From a virus, in the IMG/VR virus record IMGVR_UViG_3300042905_004017, positions 1 through 61,443 of that record: a stretch of 61,443 nt of DNA. One strand, given 5' to 3'. A program made the position numbers and the translations under genes. Shown here one piece after another: positions 24,741-35,700 of this stretch (its first letter is position 1; every line of letters begins with the position of its first letter). Below the pieces are notes generated by a model. It did no database searches. It was not told the origin of the DNA and was given only the letters and a program-made list of their open reading frames with translations.

Positions 24741-25849
24741 TGTCCAACGCCGGTATAACAAGTGCAAACAATTTTACAGTCACAAGTCCTGCCAACAGAG
24801 AAGTGCTAGGAAATATTGGTTCGCCACGCGGTGTTGGGCTAGACAAAATCAGACCCAACATTGAAACCCTTACAAAATTTGAAACAAAATGTATTCAAGT
24901 GCAATTAAGCAGCTTAGAAAGCAACATCAATGCCAACCTGGTCAATCTTGGCGTACCGCAACTGGGACCTTTTGTGGCCAACATCAATGCCAACACTGTG
25001 GTTTCGCATGCAAACACATATTTTAGCAATGTGGCCACGCTGATTATTACCAACAGTGATCACAGTGACATAAGATTGGGCATGGTAGCCAACATACGCA
25101 GCCCCAGTGTTGGTGCATTTGGCAGCAACACCATGGTAATCAAAAAGTCCCAAGGCGGCAATATCGGCTCGGGCAACTTTGTGCCGGGATTTACGTACAG
25201 GATTACCAGTATAGGAACCACAGATTTTACATTGTTTGGACTAGAAGGCAATGTGGCCAATGTGGTAATTGGCAACATATTTGTAGCCAATGCAGCCGGA
25301 AACGGCACAGGCACAGCATTTTTGACCAACAATCAAATCATGCTGGGCAGCAATCACACCGTCAGCGGCGATGTTACATTTGCAATATCACCATTGAAGC
25401 TGGGCAAGTACCAAAATTCCGAGTGGCTGTTGACCAGATACGGATACAAAAATCCTGACGGCACCTGGACTGCTCGGGATGGGGTAGACACCAATGAAGT
25501 GTTTGTGGCGGCCACAGAAGTGCAAGACGCCATAATGAATGATTTCATACAAGAACAGTACAGCGAGTTGATCAAGGCCGGCGCCATTAGAGATGGTGAC
25601 AGCAAAGAAGTCATAGCCGGCATGCTGGCACTGGCCTATCAATATCAAGATTTAGGGTATCCACCTTTGAATCAAAATCCACGCAACTCTGATGGCACTA
25701 TCAATTTGGTCAATTATTCTATAGCCACAAAAGCCAATGTGTGGCGTAACACCGGGCAAACCGTTGACAGTCAAGGACGCCCCGGTCACATTTACTTCAA
25801 CGGTGGTCGTTACGCGATTCGCACATTAGGTGCAGATACACCAGAATAA
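24740..25849 (+). CDS. Baseplate/hub-associated protein with possible peptidoglycan-related C-terminal domain
   Basis: A 369-residue protein between gp5 and gp25. The N-terminal ~140 residues are polar and Asn-rich. Residues ~147-197 are a small module (YRITSIGTTDFTLFG ... GNGTGTAFL) that also occurs in gp6 and the giant protein. The C-terminal ~130 residues are helical (VQDAIMNDFIQEQYSELIKAG, AGMLALAYQYQDLG) and end WRNTGQTVDSQGRPGHIYF then GGRYAIRTL, a domain seen in marine-phage virion proteins and possibly linked to cell-wall contact or lysis. No catalytic residues can be named. TAATG coupling to gp5 suggests joint assembly. Confidence 0.55.
   Translation: MSNAGITSANNFTVTSPANREVLGNIGSPRGVGLDKIRPNIETLTKFETKCIQVQLSSLESNINANLVNLGVPQLGPFVANINANTVVSHANTYFSNVATLIITNSDHSDIRLGMVANIRSPSVGAFGSNTMVIKKSQGGNIGSGNFVPGFTYRITSIGTTDFTLFGLEGNVANVVIGNIFVANAAGNGTGTAFLTNNQIMLGSNHTVSGDVTFAISPLKLGKYQNSEWLLTRYGYKNPDGTWTARDGVDTNEVFVAATEVQDAIMNDFIQEQYSELIKAGAIRDGDSKEVIAGMLALAYQYQDLGYPPLNQNPRNSDGTINLVNYSIATKANVWRNTGQTVDSQGRPGHIYFNGGRYAIRTLGADTPE
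25173..25330 (+). repeat. Copy 1 of the shared ~50-residue 'tYxItsxGtTdftxxG' module
   Basis: This encodes FTYRITSIGTTDFTLFG followed by GNGTGTAFL. The same pattern appears in gp6 (27898-28050) and twice in tandem in the giant protein (31570-31850). Similarity is at protein level; nucleotides have diverged. Confidence 0.6.
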
Positions 25850-25852
25850 ATA
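25845..25852 (+). promoter_or_regulatory. AATAAATA late-promoter-like motif immediately before gp25
   Basis: The motif overlaps the stop of the preceding gene and ends five bases before the gp25 ATG. If used with T4 spacing, transcription would start at about the A of the ATG, giving a leaderless message. The motif at 4202-4209 has the same spacing. It may instead be coincidental. Confidence 0.28.
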
Positions 25853-25857
25853 CAAAC

Positions 25858-26238
25858 ATGGCTATAACTAGATACCGCGGCTTCAGCACTATAGATCAGT
25901 TTAAAAAATTTAGATTGACCGATCTTGAGTTGATCAAACGCGACCTACTGAATCACTTTGCTATAAGAAAAGGCGAAAAACTCATGAATCCAGAGTTTGG
26001 CAGTATCATCTGGAACATTTTGTTTGAGCCGTTGAGTGCAGATGTCAAAGCGTTGGTTGTTGAAGATATACAACGAGTGGTCAGTTATGATCCTAGGGTG
26101 CGAGTGGATGACGTTTTGATTGACCAGTTTGAATACGGTCTACAGGTACAAATTGAAATGACATTTTTGCCTGACGATCTAAGCGATGTACTGATACTGC
26201 AATTCAATAAAGAGTTGAACACTGTAGTAGCTGCTTAA
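25858..26238 (+). CDS. 25: Baseplate wedge protein gp25
   Basis: A 126-residue gp25/GPW-type protein. KRDLLNHFAIRKGEKLMNPE followed by FGSIIWNILFEPL (residues ~28-60) is the family signature, including the conserved glycine and Pro-Glu-Phe-Gly turn. It is similar in length to T4 gp25 (132 residues). gp25 lies at the sheath-baseplate contact and seeds sheath contraction. It is followed by gp6, the classical T4 neighbour order. No ribosome-binding site is evident upstream of the ATG. Confidence 0.93.
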   Translation: MAITRYRGFSTIDQFKKFRLTDLELIKRDLLNHFAIRKGEKLMNPEFGSIIWNILFEPLSADVKALVVEDIQRVVSYDPRVRVDDVLIDQFEYGLQVQIEMTFLPDDLSDVLILQFNKELNTVVAA

Positions 26239-26258
26239 AAGTACCACTTTATTATTTC

Positions 26259-26266
26259 CATAAATA
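26259..26266 (+). promoter_or_regulatory. Candidate late promoter for gp6
   Basis: CATAAATA lies 20 bases before the gp6 ATG in a 47-base intergenic gap. It differs from the T4 consensus at one base, giving a predicted start near 26272. Confidence 0.5.
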
Positions 26267-26285
26267 CAAAACACGGGTATTGAGT

Positions 26286-29200
26286 ATGGCTATTACAACA
26301 AGACAAACAAGTTTACTGGTCCAACAAGATTGGACAAAGATATATCAAACTTTCAGAGAAGCTGATTTCCAAAGTTTTGACTACGAAACTTTGCGTAAAT
26401 CCATGATCGAGTACTTGCGTACTTACTATCCTGAAGATTTCAACGATTTTACCGACAGTTCAGAATACATCGCGCTGATTGACCTAATAGCTTTTTTAGG
26501 GCAAAGCTTGGCATTCAGAGCCGATCTAAATGCTAGAGAAAACTTTTTAGATACCGCGGAACGTAGAGACAGCATACTTAAACTGGCAAGATTGATCAGT
26601 TACAATCCCAAAAGAAGCACGCCTGCTTCGGGATTTTTAAAATTTGACAGTGTGAGCACCACAGAAACACTGTTTGACAGCACCGGTATCAATCTAAGCA
26701 ATGTTATTATCAGCTGGAACGATAGCACAAATGAAAATTGGCTAGAACAGTTTACAGCAATAATCAACGCAGCCCTGGTATCCAATCAAGCAGTTGGCAA
26801 GCCAGGTGCCACAAAAAATCTAAACGGTATCAGGACAGATGAATACGCGGTGGACATAATTGGTGGAATCACACCCACATACCCATTCAGCACCAGCATT
26901 GCCGGTGTAACATATCCATTTGAGGCAGTCAGCGCAACGTCATTGGATCAAGAATACATTTACGAAGCAGCTCCCAGCACATCGGCTGCATTTAATATAC
27001 TTTACAGAAACGACAATCAAGGCAACTCCAGCAACAACACTGGGTATTTTTTCTACTTCAAACAAGGCACCTTGAATTCATTGGATTTTAACATCACGGA
27101 AAGTTTGAACAATAGAATAGTGAATGTTAATTTTGACAACATCAACAACACCGACGTATGGTTGTACAGTTTGACCAGCAGTGACAACTTGGACACACTG
27201 TGGACTCAGGTGCCTGCAGTAAACGGCATCAACGTGATTTATAACAATACCGACGAAAGAAACTTGTACAGTGTTGCCTCTAGAGCCAACGACCAAATTG
27301 ACTTGGTTTTTGGTGACGGTTCTTTTACCAATATACCTGTGGGCAATTTCAGAGTGTTTTACCGAACAGGCAACAATCTCACCTACAAGATCACGCCAGA
27401 CGAAATGTCAGGTATCACTATTGTGCTGCCTTATAGAGGTCGAACAGGTCGCGCAGAAACACTCACAGTGAGAGCCAGCCTACAGTACACAGTGACAAAT
27501 GCAATATCAAGAGAAAGTCTTGATGAAATCAGAACAAAAGCACCACAACAGTACTATACACAAAATCGTATGGTCACTGGCGAAGATTACAATGTGTTGC
27601 CTTACACTTCGTTCAACAATATTTTAAAGTTAAAGGCAGTAAATCGCACCAGTTCAGGAGTCAGTAGATACCTTGATGTGATTGATGCCACTGGAAAATA
27701 CAGCAGCACAAACATATTTGCCGAAGACGGTATCATATACAAAGAAAACTATGACGAAACTGAAGTGTTCCAGTTTACCAGCAGCACCGAAGTCAATGCC
27801 ATTGTTAGAAACACTTTAAAACCTTTAATATCAAGTATCACAACCAGACACCTGTATTATGACACTGCCACACGCTACAGTCCCTTGGGATCGCCTATTG
27901 TGGCCACCAGCATGGCGGCAGGCACCACTTACAAAATCATAAGCTTGGGCACAACAACATTTACCAGCTTTGGTGCATCTGAAAACACTGTGGGCACAAT
28001 ATTCACAGCTACCGCAGTGGGTACCGGTACTGGCACAGTGGCCACAGTGGGAGTATGGACTCAGTCTGGATCCAGTTCGGGTCGCAGCACCGGCACTTTT
28101 ACCAGTCCCAACTACACATTTCTAGTACAAGGCAGTTTAGTAAAATTCATTGCACCAGCTGGAAAATATTTTGATGCACAAAATCAGCTACAGACAGGTA
28201 CGCCAGAAACAGAATATCAACGTACCAGTCTATGGGCCAGCATAATAAACTATGACAGCCCCGGCCTCACATCAGTGGCTACATTAAGTGTGATTGTACC
28301 CACTGGAGCCATTGTTAGCGAAATCATTCCAGTATTTGCCAACGATTGGTCAGAATCGTTAATCAACAGTATTATCTTGCAAATCCTAAGCTTCAAGACC
28401 TTTGGACTAAGATACGACATACCCACCATGAGCTGGAAGATTATTGAAAGTCAAAATCTTGGCAGTGGTAATTTTAGTTTGGCCAATGCAGGCAGCACTG
28501 CTGGCACAGGTGCAGACAACAGTTGGTTTGTTAGCCTGTCTTTTGCCAATGGTGAATACAGTGCAGTCAGCCGCGGTATAGATTATTATTTCCAAAGTGA
28601 AAGAGAAACAAGATTTTACTTTGACCCTGATGTAAGAGTGTATGACAGTAGAACAGCAACTACCTTGGTTGATTTTATCAAGGTACTAAGAATCAACACA
28701 GAACCAGATTCAAGCAATGCGTTGTTTTATAGTCAATCTTATAGAATTTGGGACCGTGCCATTGGTGCTGACGGAATAGACGACAACAGAAAAATCAAAA
28801 TAACTTTTCCCGATGACAACTTGGACGAAGTGCCCGATGATCCAGACTTGTTTTTAGAATTGGTTGATCCTGCTGTCAATCCCGAAAACAAAAATGTTTA
28901 TTTTGTCGAGTCAATTGATCAGTATAATTTTTTACGCTACGATCCAGTTGACCCAACTACAATTGTAAGTGCATACCAGACCAAATCTAGTATATTAGAC
29001 AATATCACGTTGTATGCGGACGGCACTATTTTTTACGCTGTGCTTGGCGATGCATCGGTGCCAGCCGAAAACGGACCCACATTTTATCAGTCTGAAGGAG
29101 TAAAATTAAACGTACTAACCAACTATATTGCAAGAGTGGGTAGACAAAGTTTGAAATTCCAATACAAACACAATGCTCCTAACAACAGAAGAATTGATCC

Positions 29201-29768
29201 AAGTCCCAACAACCTAATTGACTTTTACATATTGACCAAGTCATATTCCAATGATTATTTTGCTTACCTAACTGATACCAGCAACAAAGTGGCAGAACCT
29301 GTAGCACCCACTATTGCAGACTTAAAAACAGAGTTTGGATCAATTGAGGCATTGAAAACAATCAGTGACAGTATCATTTACAATCCGGCTGTGTTCAAAC
29401 CGCTGTTCGGCAGCAAGGCAGCGGCAGCTTTACGAGCCACTTTTAAAGTGATCAAAAATCCAAATTTGACAATCAGTGACAACGAAGTAAAAAGCCAAGT
29501 TATTGCAGCAGTTAATGCCTACTTTGATATCAACAACTGGGATTTTGGTGAAACATTTTACTTCAGCGAACTGAGTGCATATTTGCACACTTCACTGGTC
29601 CCTTATGTGAGCAGTATTGTGATAGTACCTTCAAACACTGACAGTAGATTTGGAACTTTATATCAAATAAACGCAGACCCAGACGAGATACTGGTCAGCG
29701 CAGCCACAGTAGATAATGTACAGATTATACCTGCAATCACAGCAGCTCAATTGAATATGATTGGTTAA
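26286..29768 (+). CDS. 6: Baseplate wedge protein gp6
   Basis: An 1,160-residue wedge protein, considerably longer than T4 gp6 (660). The N-terminus (YLRTYYPEDFNDFTDSSEYI, then ALIDLIAFLGQSLAFRADLN, then ARENFLDTAERRDS) is an unmistakable gp6/J-like signature. gp6 dimers form the inner ring that holds the wedges. The conserved part is interrupted near residues 540-590 by a copy of the shared small module (TYKIISLGTTTFTSFG) and neighbouring Gly/Thr-rich sequence. ATG 26286 is preferred to an upstream TTG at 26280, which would add only two residues. It is separated from gp25 by a late-promoter gap. Confidence 0.93.
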   Translation: MAITTRQTSLLVQQDWTKIYQTFREADFQSFDYETLRKSMIEYLRTYYPEDFNDFTDSSEYIALIDLIAFLGQSLAFRADLNARENFLDTAERRDSILKLARLISYNPKRSTPASGFLKFDSVSTTETLFDSTGINLSNVIISWNDSTNENWLEQFTAIINAALVSNQAVGKPGATKNLNGIRTDEYAVDIIGGITPTYPFSTSIAGVTYPFEAVSATSLDQEYIYEAAPSTSAAFNILYRNDNQGNSSNNTGYFFYFKQGTLNSLDFNITESLNNRIVNVNFDNINNTDVWLYSLTSSDNLDTLWTQVPAVNGINVIYNNTDERNLYSVASRANDQIDLVFGDGSFTNIPVGNFRVFYRTGNNLTYKITPDEMSGITIVLPYRGRTGRAETLTVRASLQYTVTNAISRESLDEIRTKAPQQYYTQNRMVTGEDYNVLPYTSFNNILKLKAVNRTSSGVSRYLDVIDATGKYSSTNIFAEDGIIYKENYDETEVFQFTSSTEVNAIVRNTLKPLISSITTRHLYYDTATRYSPLGSPIVATSMAAGTTYKIISLGTTTFTSFGASENTVGTIFTATAVGTGTGTVATVGVWTQSGSSSGRSTGTFTSPNYTFLVQGSLVKFIAPAGKYFDAQNQLQTGTPETEYQRTSLWASIINYDSPGLTSVATLSVIVPTGAIVSEIIPVFANDWSESLINSIILQILSFKTFGLRYDIPTMSWKIIESQNLGSGNFSLANAGSTAGTGADNSWFVSLSFANGEYSAVSRGIDYYFQSERETRFYFDPDVRVYDSRTATTLVDFIKVLRINTEPDSSNALFYSQSYRIWDRAIGADGIDDNRKIKITFPDDNLDEVPDDPDLFLELVDPAVNPENKNVYFVESIDQYNFLRYDPVDPTTIVSAYQTKSSILDNITLYADGTIFYAVLGDASVPAENGPTFYQSEGVKLNVLTNYIARVGRQSLKFQYKHNAPNNRRIDPSPNNLIDFYILTKSYSNDYFAYLTDTSNKVAEPVAPTIADLKTEFGSIEALKTISDSIIYNPAVFKPLFGSKAAAALRATFKVIKNPNLTISDNEVKSQVIAAVNAYFDINNWDFGETFYFSELSAYLHTSLVPYVSSIVIVPSNTDSRFGTLYQINADPDEILVSAATVDNVQIIPAITAAQLNMIG
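27898..28050 (+). repeat. Copy 2 of the shared small module, inside gp6
   Basis: This encodes TTYKIISLGTTTFTSFG and then FTATAVGTGTGTV, closely paralleling the modules at 25173 and 31570. It sits at a point where gp6 is longer than its T4 counterpart. Confidence 0.6.
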
Positions 29769-29779
29769 TAGGAAAAATA

Positions 29780-32700
29780 ATGGCAGTTTTTAAAACATTA
29801 CAATTTTTACCTGAAATTTTTAGAACCGACACGAATAGAAAGTTCTTGCACGCCACTACTGACCAATTGGTCAGTGAACCAGATTTTACTAGGATAAACG
29901 GATACATAGGAAGAAAACTGGCACCTTCCTACAAAACCACAGACAGTTATCTAATTGAACCAACCAAACAAAGACAAGATTATCAGCTTGAGCCTAGCAT
30001 TGTTGTAAAAAATAGTGTGAGTGGTGACATTGAATTTGCCACTACCTATACAGACCTACTAAACAAAATAAATTTTTATGGTGGATACAGCGACAATCAT
30101 TCTCGTTTGTTTGACAACGAATATTATTCATATGATCCACAGGTTGATCTAGACAAGTTAGTTAATTTTGCACAATATTATTGGTTAGAAAATGGTCCTG
30201 CGGCTGTAAATGTTACTGCCAGCACAGTGCCGTTACAGCAGACATTCAACGTAACTTTTGATAGTGTAACAAATACCTATAAGTTTAGTGGGTTTAATGA
30301 TTCGCCTAATCCTATTCTGACACTGGCCAGAGGTGGACGTTATGTGTTTCAAATAAACGAACCTGGCAACAAGTTTTTTATTCAGTCTGGACCCAGCTCG
30401 TTGGGCGTAGACATCAATGCACCCAATCTGAGTACAAGATCAGTATTTGGCGTAAACAACAACGGTCAAGATGTTGGCAGTGTGATATTTCAAGTTCCCT
30501 TAATAGATTCACAAGACAACTGGACAAACATGACCGTGGTAGACACAGCAGACTATGCTACCAGTCACAGTTATCAATCTTTACAAGGCTGTTTGTTAAG
30601 TGACCTTAATGACGCATTAGGAGGCATCGATGGACCAACCTATTCATTGGACGGAGCCAGTGTTATTTTTATAAACACTGCATTCATTGATGATGTTTTT
30701 TGGCACAATACCGCTAGGATTACAAATGATGTAATCTACCTAGATCAAGATGTGCTAATACCGTTTAATCAAAGAAACGATGTTTATCAAATTACAATTT
30801 ACAATGATGAAGACGATAATGCAAGAATTTATCTCACTAGAAAAACCACAGTATCCAATGAACAAAAAGTTAGAATCGTATCTGGTGCGGTCAATGCAGG
30901 TAGAGAATTTTACAGTAGATTAGATATATTCTTTGAAGTGCCCCAAATTACTGCACCTTTGAGTTTGCTTTACTATCAAAGTGATCAAACTGATCAGGCA
31001 GTGGGTGGCATTCAATTGATTGATCCAGAATTGGCAATAATCGATCCTGATCTAGACATCATTGGGCAACAAAATTATGTGAGTCCTAATGGAGTAGTCT
31101 TTACAAACGGATTAAAAATTACGTTTGATTCGACGGCGACTGAGGCGTATGCAAGCAAAACATATTATGTAGAAGGTGTAGGCCAGTCAATTAAATTGGT
31201 TTTAGCAGCCGATCTTATAGTTCCAGAATTGGACAATCTGGCCACTCCAGATTATATCACTGTAAACAGAAGCAGTTTAGATCTCAATGCTTGGTCAAGA
31301 AGCAACAGATGGTTTCATGTTGACGTCATTGAAAAAACAGCCGAGTACAACAGTGTTGACCTGGTTTTAAATCAAAGTTTTAGAGCACAAAGACCAATCC
31401 TAGAATTTCGTCCTGATCTTCAGTTGTACAATTTTGGCACGGCCGCCAAAGCACCTGTTGATCTATTGGATGATTTAATTACCAATGCTTACACACAGGT
31501 TCAAGGTATAATGGTTCTTGAACCTGGCGATCCTCCCACTGAGTTGACTATCAGTCTAGTAAGAGATTCTTCTGATCTTATTGTAGGAAGAACATATGAT
31601 ATTACCACACTGGGCACCAGTGTATGGTCTAACGCTGGTGCCACATTGGTGTCAGCTGCAGGGTTAGAAGCAGGCACCGAATACATAATTGCCACAGTAG
31701 GTAACACAACTTGGACCACTGTAGGTGCAGCATCGGGTATTGCTGGTACAGTTTTTACAGCCACCGGGCCAGACGCAGGAACAACAGGCACTGCCTACAA
31801 AGTGAGATTCACAGCCACAGGTGTTACTGCCGGTACCGGATCTGCCACAGATATTGAAACTGTTACCATCAACGACGGTGATAGAATTATCTTCAGTGCT
31901 GATGATAATCTTGATGTAAGAAATAAAATATTCAATTTTTCAATTGTTGAGGCATCAACTCCCAGTGCCTTAACATCAATTTATAGAGCTTATATTGAAG
32001 AAGCCGACGACGCCGTTGTAGAAGAAGCACACACAATAGTTGTGCTTTCAGGAAAAAATGGAGAAAAACAATGGCACTACAATGGAACCACATGGGTACA
32101 AAGTCAACAAAAAACTGCTAGAAATCAAGCTCCTTTGTTTGATGTTATCAACAGCGATGGCGCCAGTTTTGCTGACTTTTCAGTGTATGCTGGATCACAA
32201 TTTCCTGGCACTAAAATATTTTCATACAAACAAGGCACAGGCACCAACGACCCAGTGTTGGGTTTTCCTCTCAGCTATAAAAATCTATTAACACAAGGTG
32301 ATATTGAATTTGAAAACAACCTTAACTTGGACACATTTTCATATCTACTGCCAGGCGGAATCGCGCAAACTGTAAATGTAAATACTGGTTTTTTACAAAA
32401 GAATCTTTCAAGAGACACCAGTACAAGACTGAACAATTGGGTAATAAACAACAACTTTAGCAAGCAGTATCAAATTTTCAGTTTCACATACGATGGAACT
32501 ACAAACTTGTTTCCTGTGGACATCATACCTGATATCAGCGTTGAAATTCCCAATATCAAAGTTGTGATCAATAACAAGTCAGTTGCTGTTGGAAGATTTG
32601 CCATTACCAAGACCGTGGACAAATTGGCTATCTTGGTAGATCCTGCTTTGTTATCAGTTGATGATGTGGTTTTTGTATCTATCTATAGCAAAAGTTCTGT

Positions 32701-35700
32701 ATCACAAACAGGATTTTATCAGGTACCTGTCAATCTTGATATTAACAGTCTCAACATTGACATAGACTTTTTGACTCTAGGTCAAATTAGAAATCACTTG
32801 ATTGAATACAAAAACAACAGTTTAGATATTGTAGGCGAAGTGCCAGGCGACAGTAATCTTAGAGACATAAGCTATCTTGATCGTGGCGGTAGTATCCTAC
32901 AACACAGTGCTCCTATAATTTATTCTGCTTTATTTTTAAATCATCCCATACTCAATTTAATTGATTCATTGAGATTGGCATCACGTGAATACAATCAATT
33001 TAAAATTAAGTTTTTAGAACTAGCTGCCAATCTAGATCTAGATCGAACCAATATAGCAGAATCTGTTGATGCCATCATGGCAGTGATTAATTCTGTTAAG
33101 AATGAAAATTTTCCATGGTACTACAGTGACATGGTTCCACACGGCGATGACGAAAAAACAACTATACCCAGTTATACAGTATTTGACACTGACATCAGAG
33201 CATATGAAATAACAAACATTTTTCAAGACAGTGTGATCAGTAACAAGGCTGTGTTTGTGTATCTTACACGCACATTGGAAAATGTAACAACTACCACCTT
33301 GCTGATTAAAGGACAAGACTATTATTTTGATCAAACTAGGCCAGCAGTGGTAATTCAAGACACTTTTAATCTGCTGTATAATGATATTTTAACCATTGTA
33401 GAATATAACAACACAGACGGAAGTTATGTGCCCGAAACACCAACAAAATTGGGTCTGTATCCAAAATTTGTTCCAGAAATTTATCTAGACAATACGTATC
33501 AAACACCAATCGAGGTAATTCAAGGACACGATGGTAGCATAACTCCGGCATTTGGTGACTACAGAGATCAATTGTTGTTGGAACTGGAAAGAAGAATTTA
33601 CAACAATATCAAAGTGGAATACGACGTTACCTTGTTCAATATCAATGATTATGTGCCAGGTAAATTTAGACTGTTAGATTACACTCTACGGGAATACAAT
33701 GAAATATTGGGTCAAAGTTTTTTGAGATGGGTGGGTACCAATCGAGTTGATTATTCCACAAACACAGTATTCACAGCGTCAGATGCATTTACCTGGAATT
33801 ATAAAAAATTCAAGGATGTAATTAACGCCGAAAACTTGCCAGGCACTTGGCGTAGCATATTCCGTTATTTCTTTGACACTGACCGGCCGCATACACATCC
33901 TTGGGAAATGTTGGGCTTCAGCGAAAAACCAGACTACTGGAACGACAGATATGGTCCTGCACCCTACACCGGCGGTAACTTTGTGCTATGGAGTGATTTG
34001 GAATCAGGATATATTCATGCTGGTGCTCGCGCAGGTATAGATTTAAGATACAGCCGACCTGGGCTGACTTCAATTATTCCAGTAGACGACAGCGGAAATC
34101 TACGTCCACCGTCGGAGTTCTTGGTCACAGATTTTTCCAGCGACAAAGCCAATACCAGTTATGCTGTGGGTGACATTGGTCCCACGGAATTGGCCTGGAG
34201 ACGCAGCAGCGATTATGCCTACGCTGTACAATATGCTTTGGCCGTTGCCAAGCCTGCCAGGTATTTTTCGTTACTGGCAGATGTCAAACGCTACTATAGA
34301 AATAGTGTGTTAGGACAGTTTTTAGATGTAGAAACAAACAAACATCTACAACCCAGCACAATCAGAGTTAACGGATACACAGACAGTGCCGGTAATGTCA
34401 GCAGAAGTGCCGGATACATCAACTGGATAAGAGATTATGTAAAAAATACCGGTGTCATGGATGCCAGTGACACAGTGAAAAATGTACTGGACAATATTTC
34501 TGTGCAGTTGACTTACAAAATGGCCGGTTATTCTGACAAAAAGTTCGTTGAATTACTGGCCGAACAGGTCAGCCCAAGCAGTATCAATGACAGTGTGATT
34601 ATACCTGACGAAAATTATGTTATTGAACTGTACAAAAGTGCTCCGTTGGCAAAAATTGTTTATTCTGCAGTTATCGTTGAAAAAACAGCCAACGGATATA
34701 CTGTGAGTGGTTACAATGTCAACGATCCATTTTTTAACATTATACCCAGTCTTGAAAATAACAATGCTTACAAAATAAATGCCAGTGGTCAATCTGCCAC
34801 TATTTTCAGAGACGCAAGAAGAACTGTTCAAACTGTACCTTACGGTTTTGAATTCGCAAAAACACAGCAAGTGGTTGACTTTTTGGTCAGTTATCAAAGA
34901 CACTTGATCTCGCAAGGTTTTACATTTGATGACAGAGAAAATTTACTCAACGAAGTAAAAGATTGGGTTTTGAGTGCCAAGGAATTTTTACATTGGACCA
35001 GCCAGGGCTGGAAGACCGGCAATATTATTGTGCTGAGTCCGATATCCAATCTTTTAAAAATAAAAAATACTAGTGCAGTGGTTGACGAAATAACCAACAC
35101 TCCTACCGGCAGCAGAGTCTTGGATGTAAATTACAAACCAATTGTCAAAAACGATTTCACAATTGTAAGGGACGATCAAGAATTTGTGTTCCGTGCAATT
35201 GCTGATCAGACCATTGGGTTGGCAGAATTCAACATGGTACAATACGAGCATCTCCTAGTACTAGACAATCAAACAGTGTTTAGAGATGTAATTTATCTTC
35301 CAGAGACTGGAAACAGACAATACAGAATTAAAATAATTGGAGCTAAAACCAATCTATGGAATGGAAGTTTAGAATTGCCCGGATTTGTATTCAGCAGTGA
35401 AAGAATAATTGAATGGTCGCCGGGAGTAGATTATCTCAAAGGCACAATTGTTGATTACAAACAAAGATTTTACACAGCTCAAGAAAATATTAGTGCAGCA
35501 GACAGTTTCCAAATTAAAAGTTGGAAGTTGTTAGATGCCAACGAAGTCAAAACTGGAGTTTTAAACAATTTGGCAACAAACGCCAGTGAGTCATTGAGAT
35601 ATTATGATATCAACGATCAACCTATAAATGAAGAAATACAGTTGTTCAGCAATGGATTGATTGGTTTTAGACCTCGGCAATATTTTACAAACTTGGGCAT

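Noticed and set aside
31501-31791. Minus-strand 96-codon frame in the giant gene.
   Set aside because: It is antisense to the Thr/Gly-rich shared modules, lacks a ribosome site, and has Val/Pro/Thr composition expected of a shadow frame.
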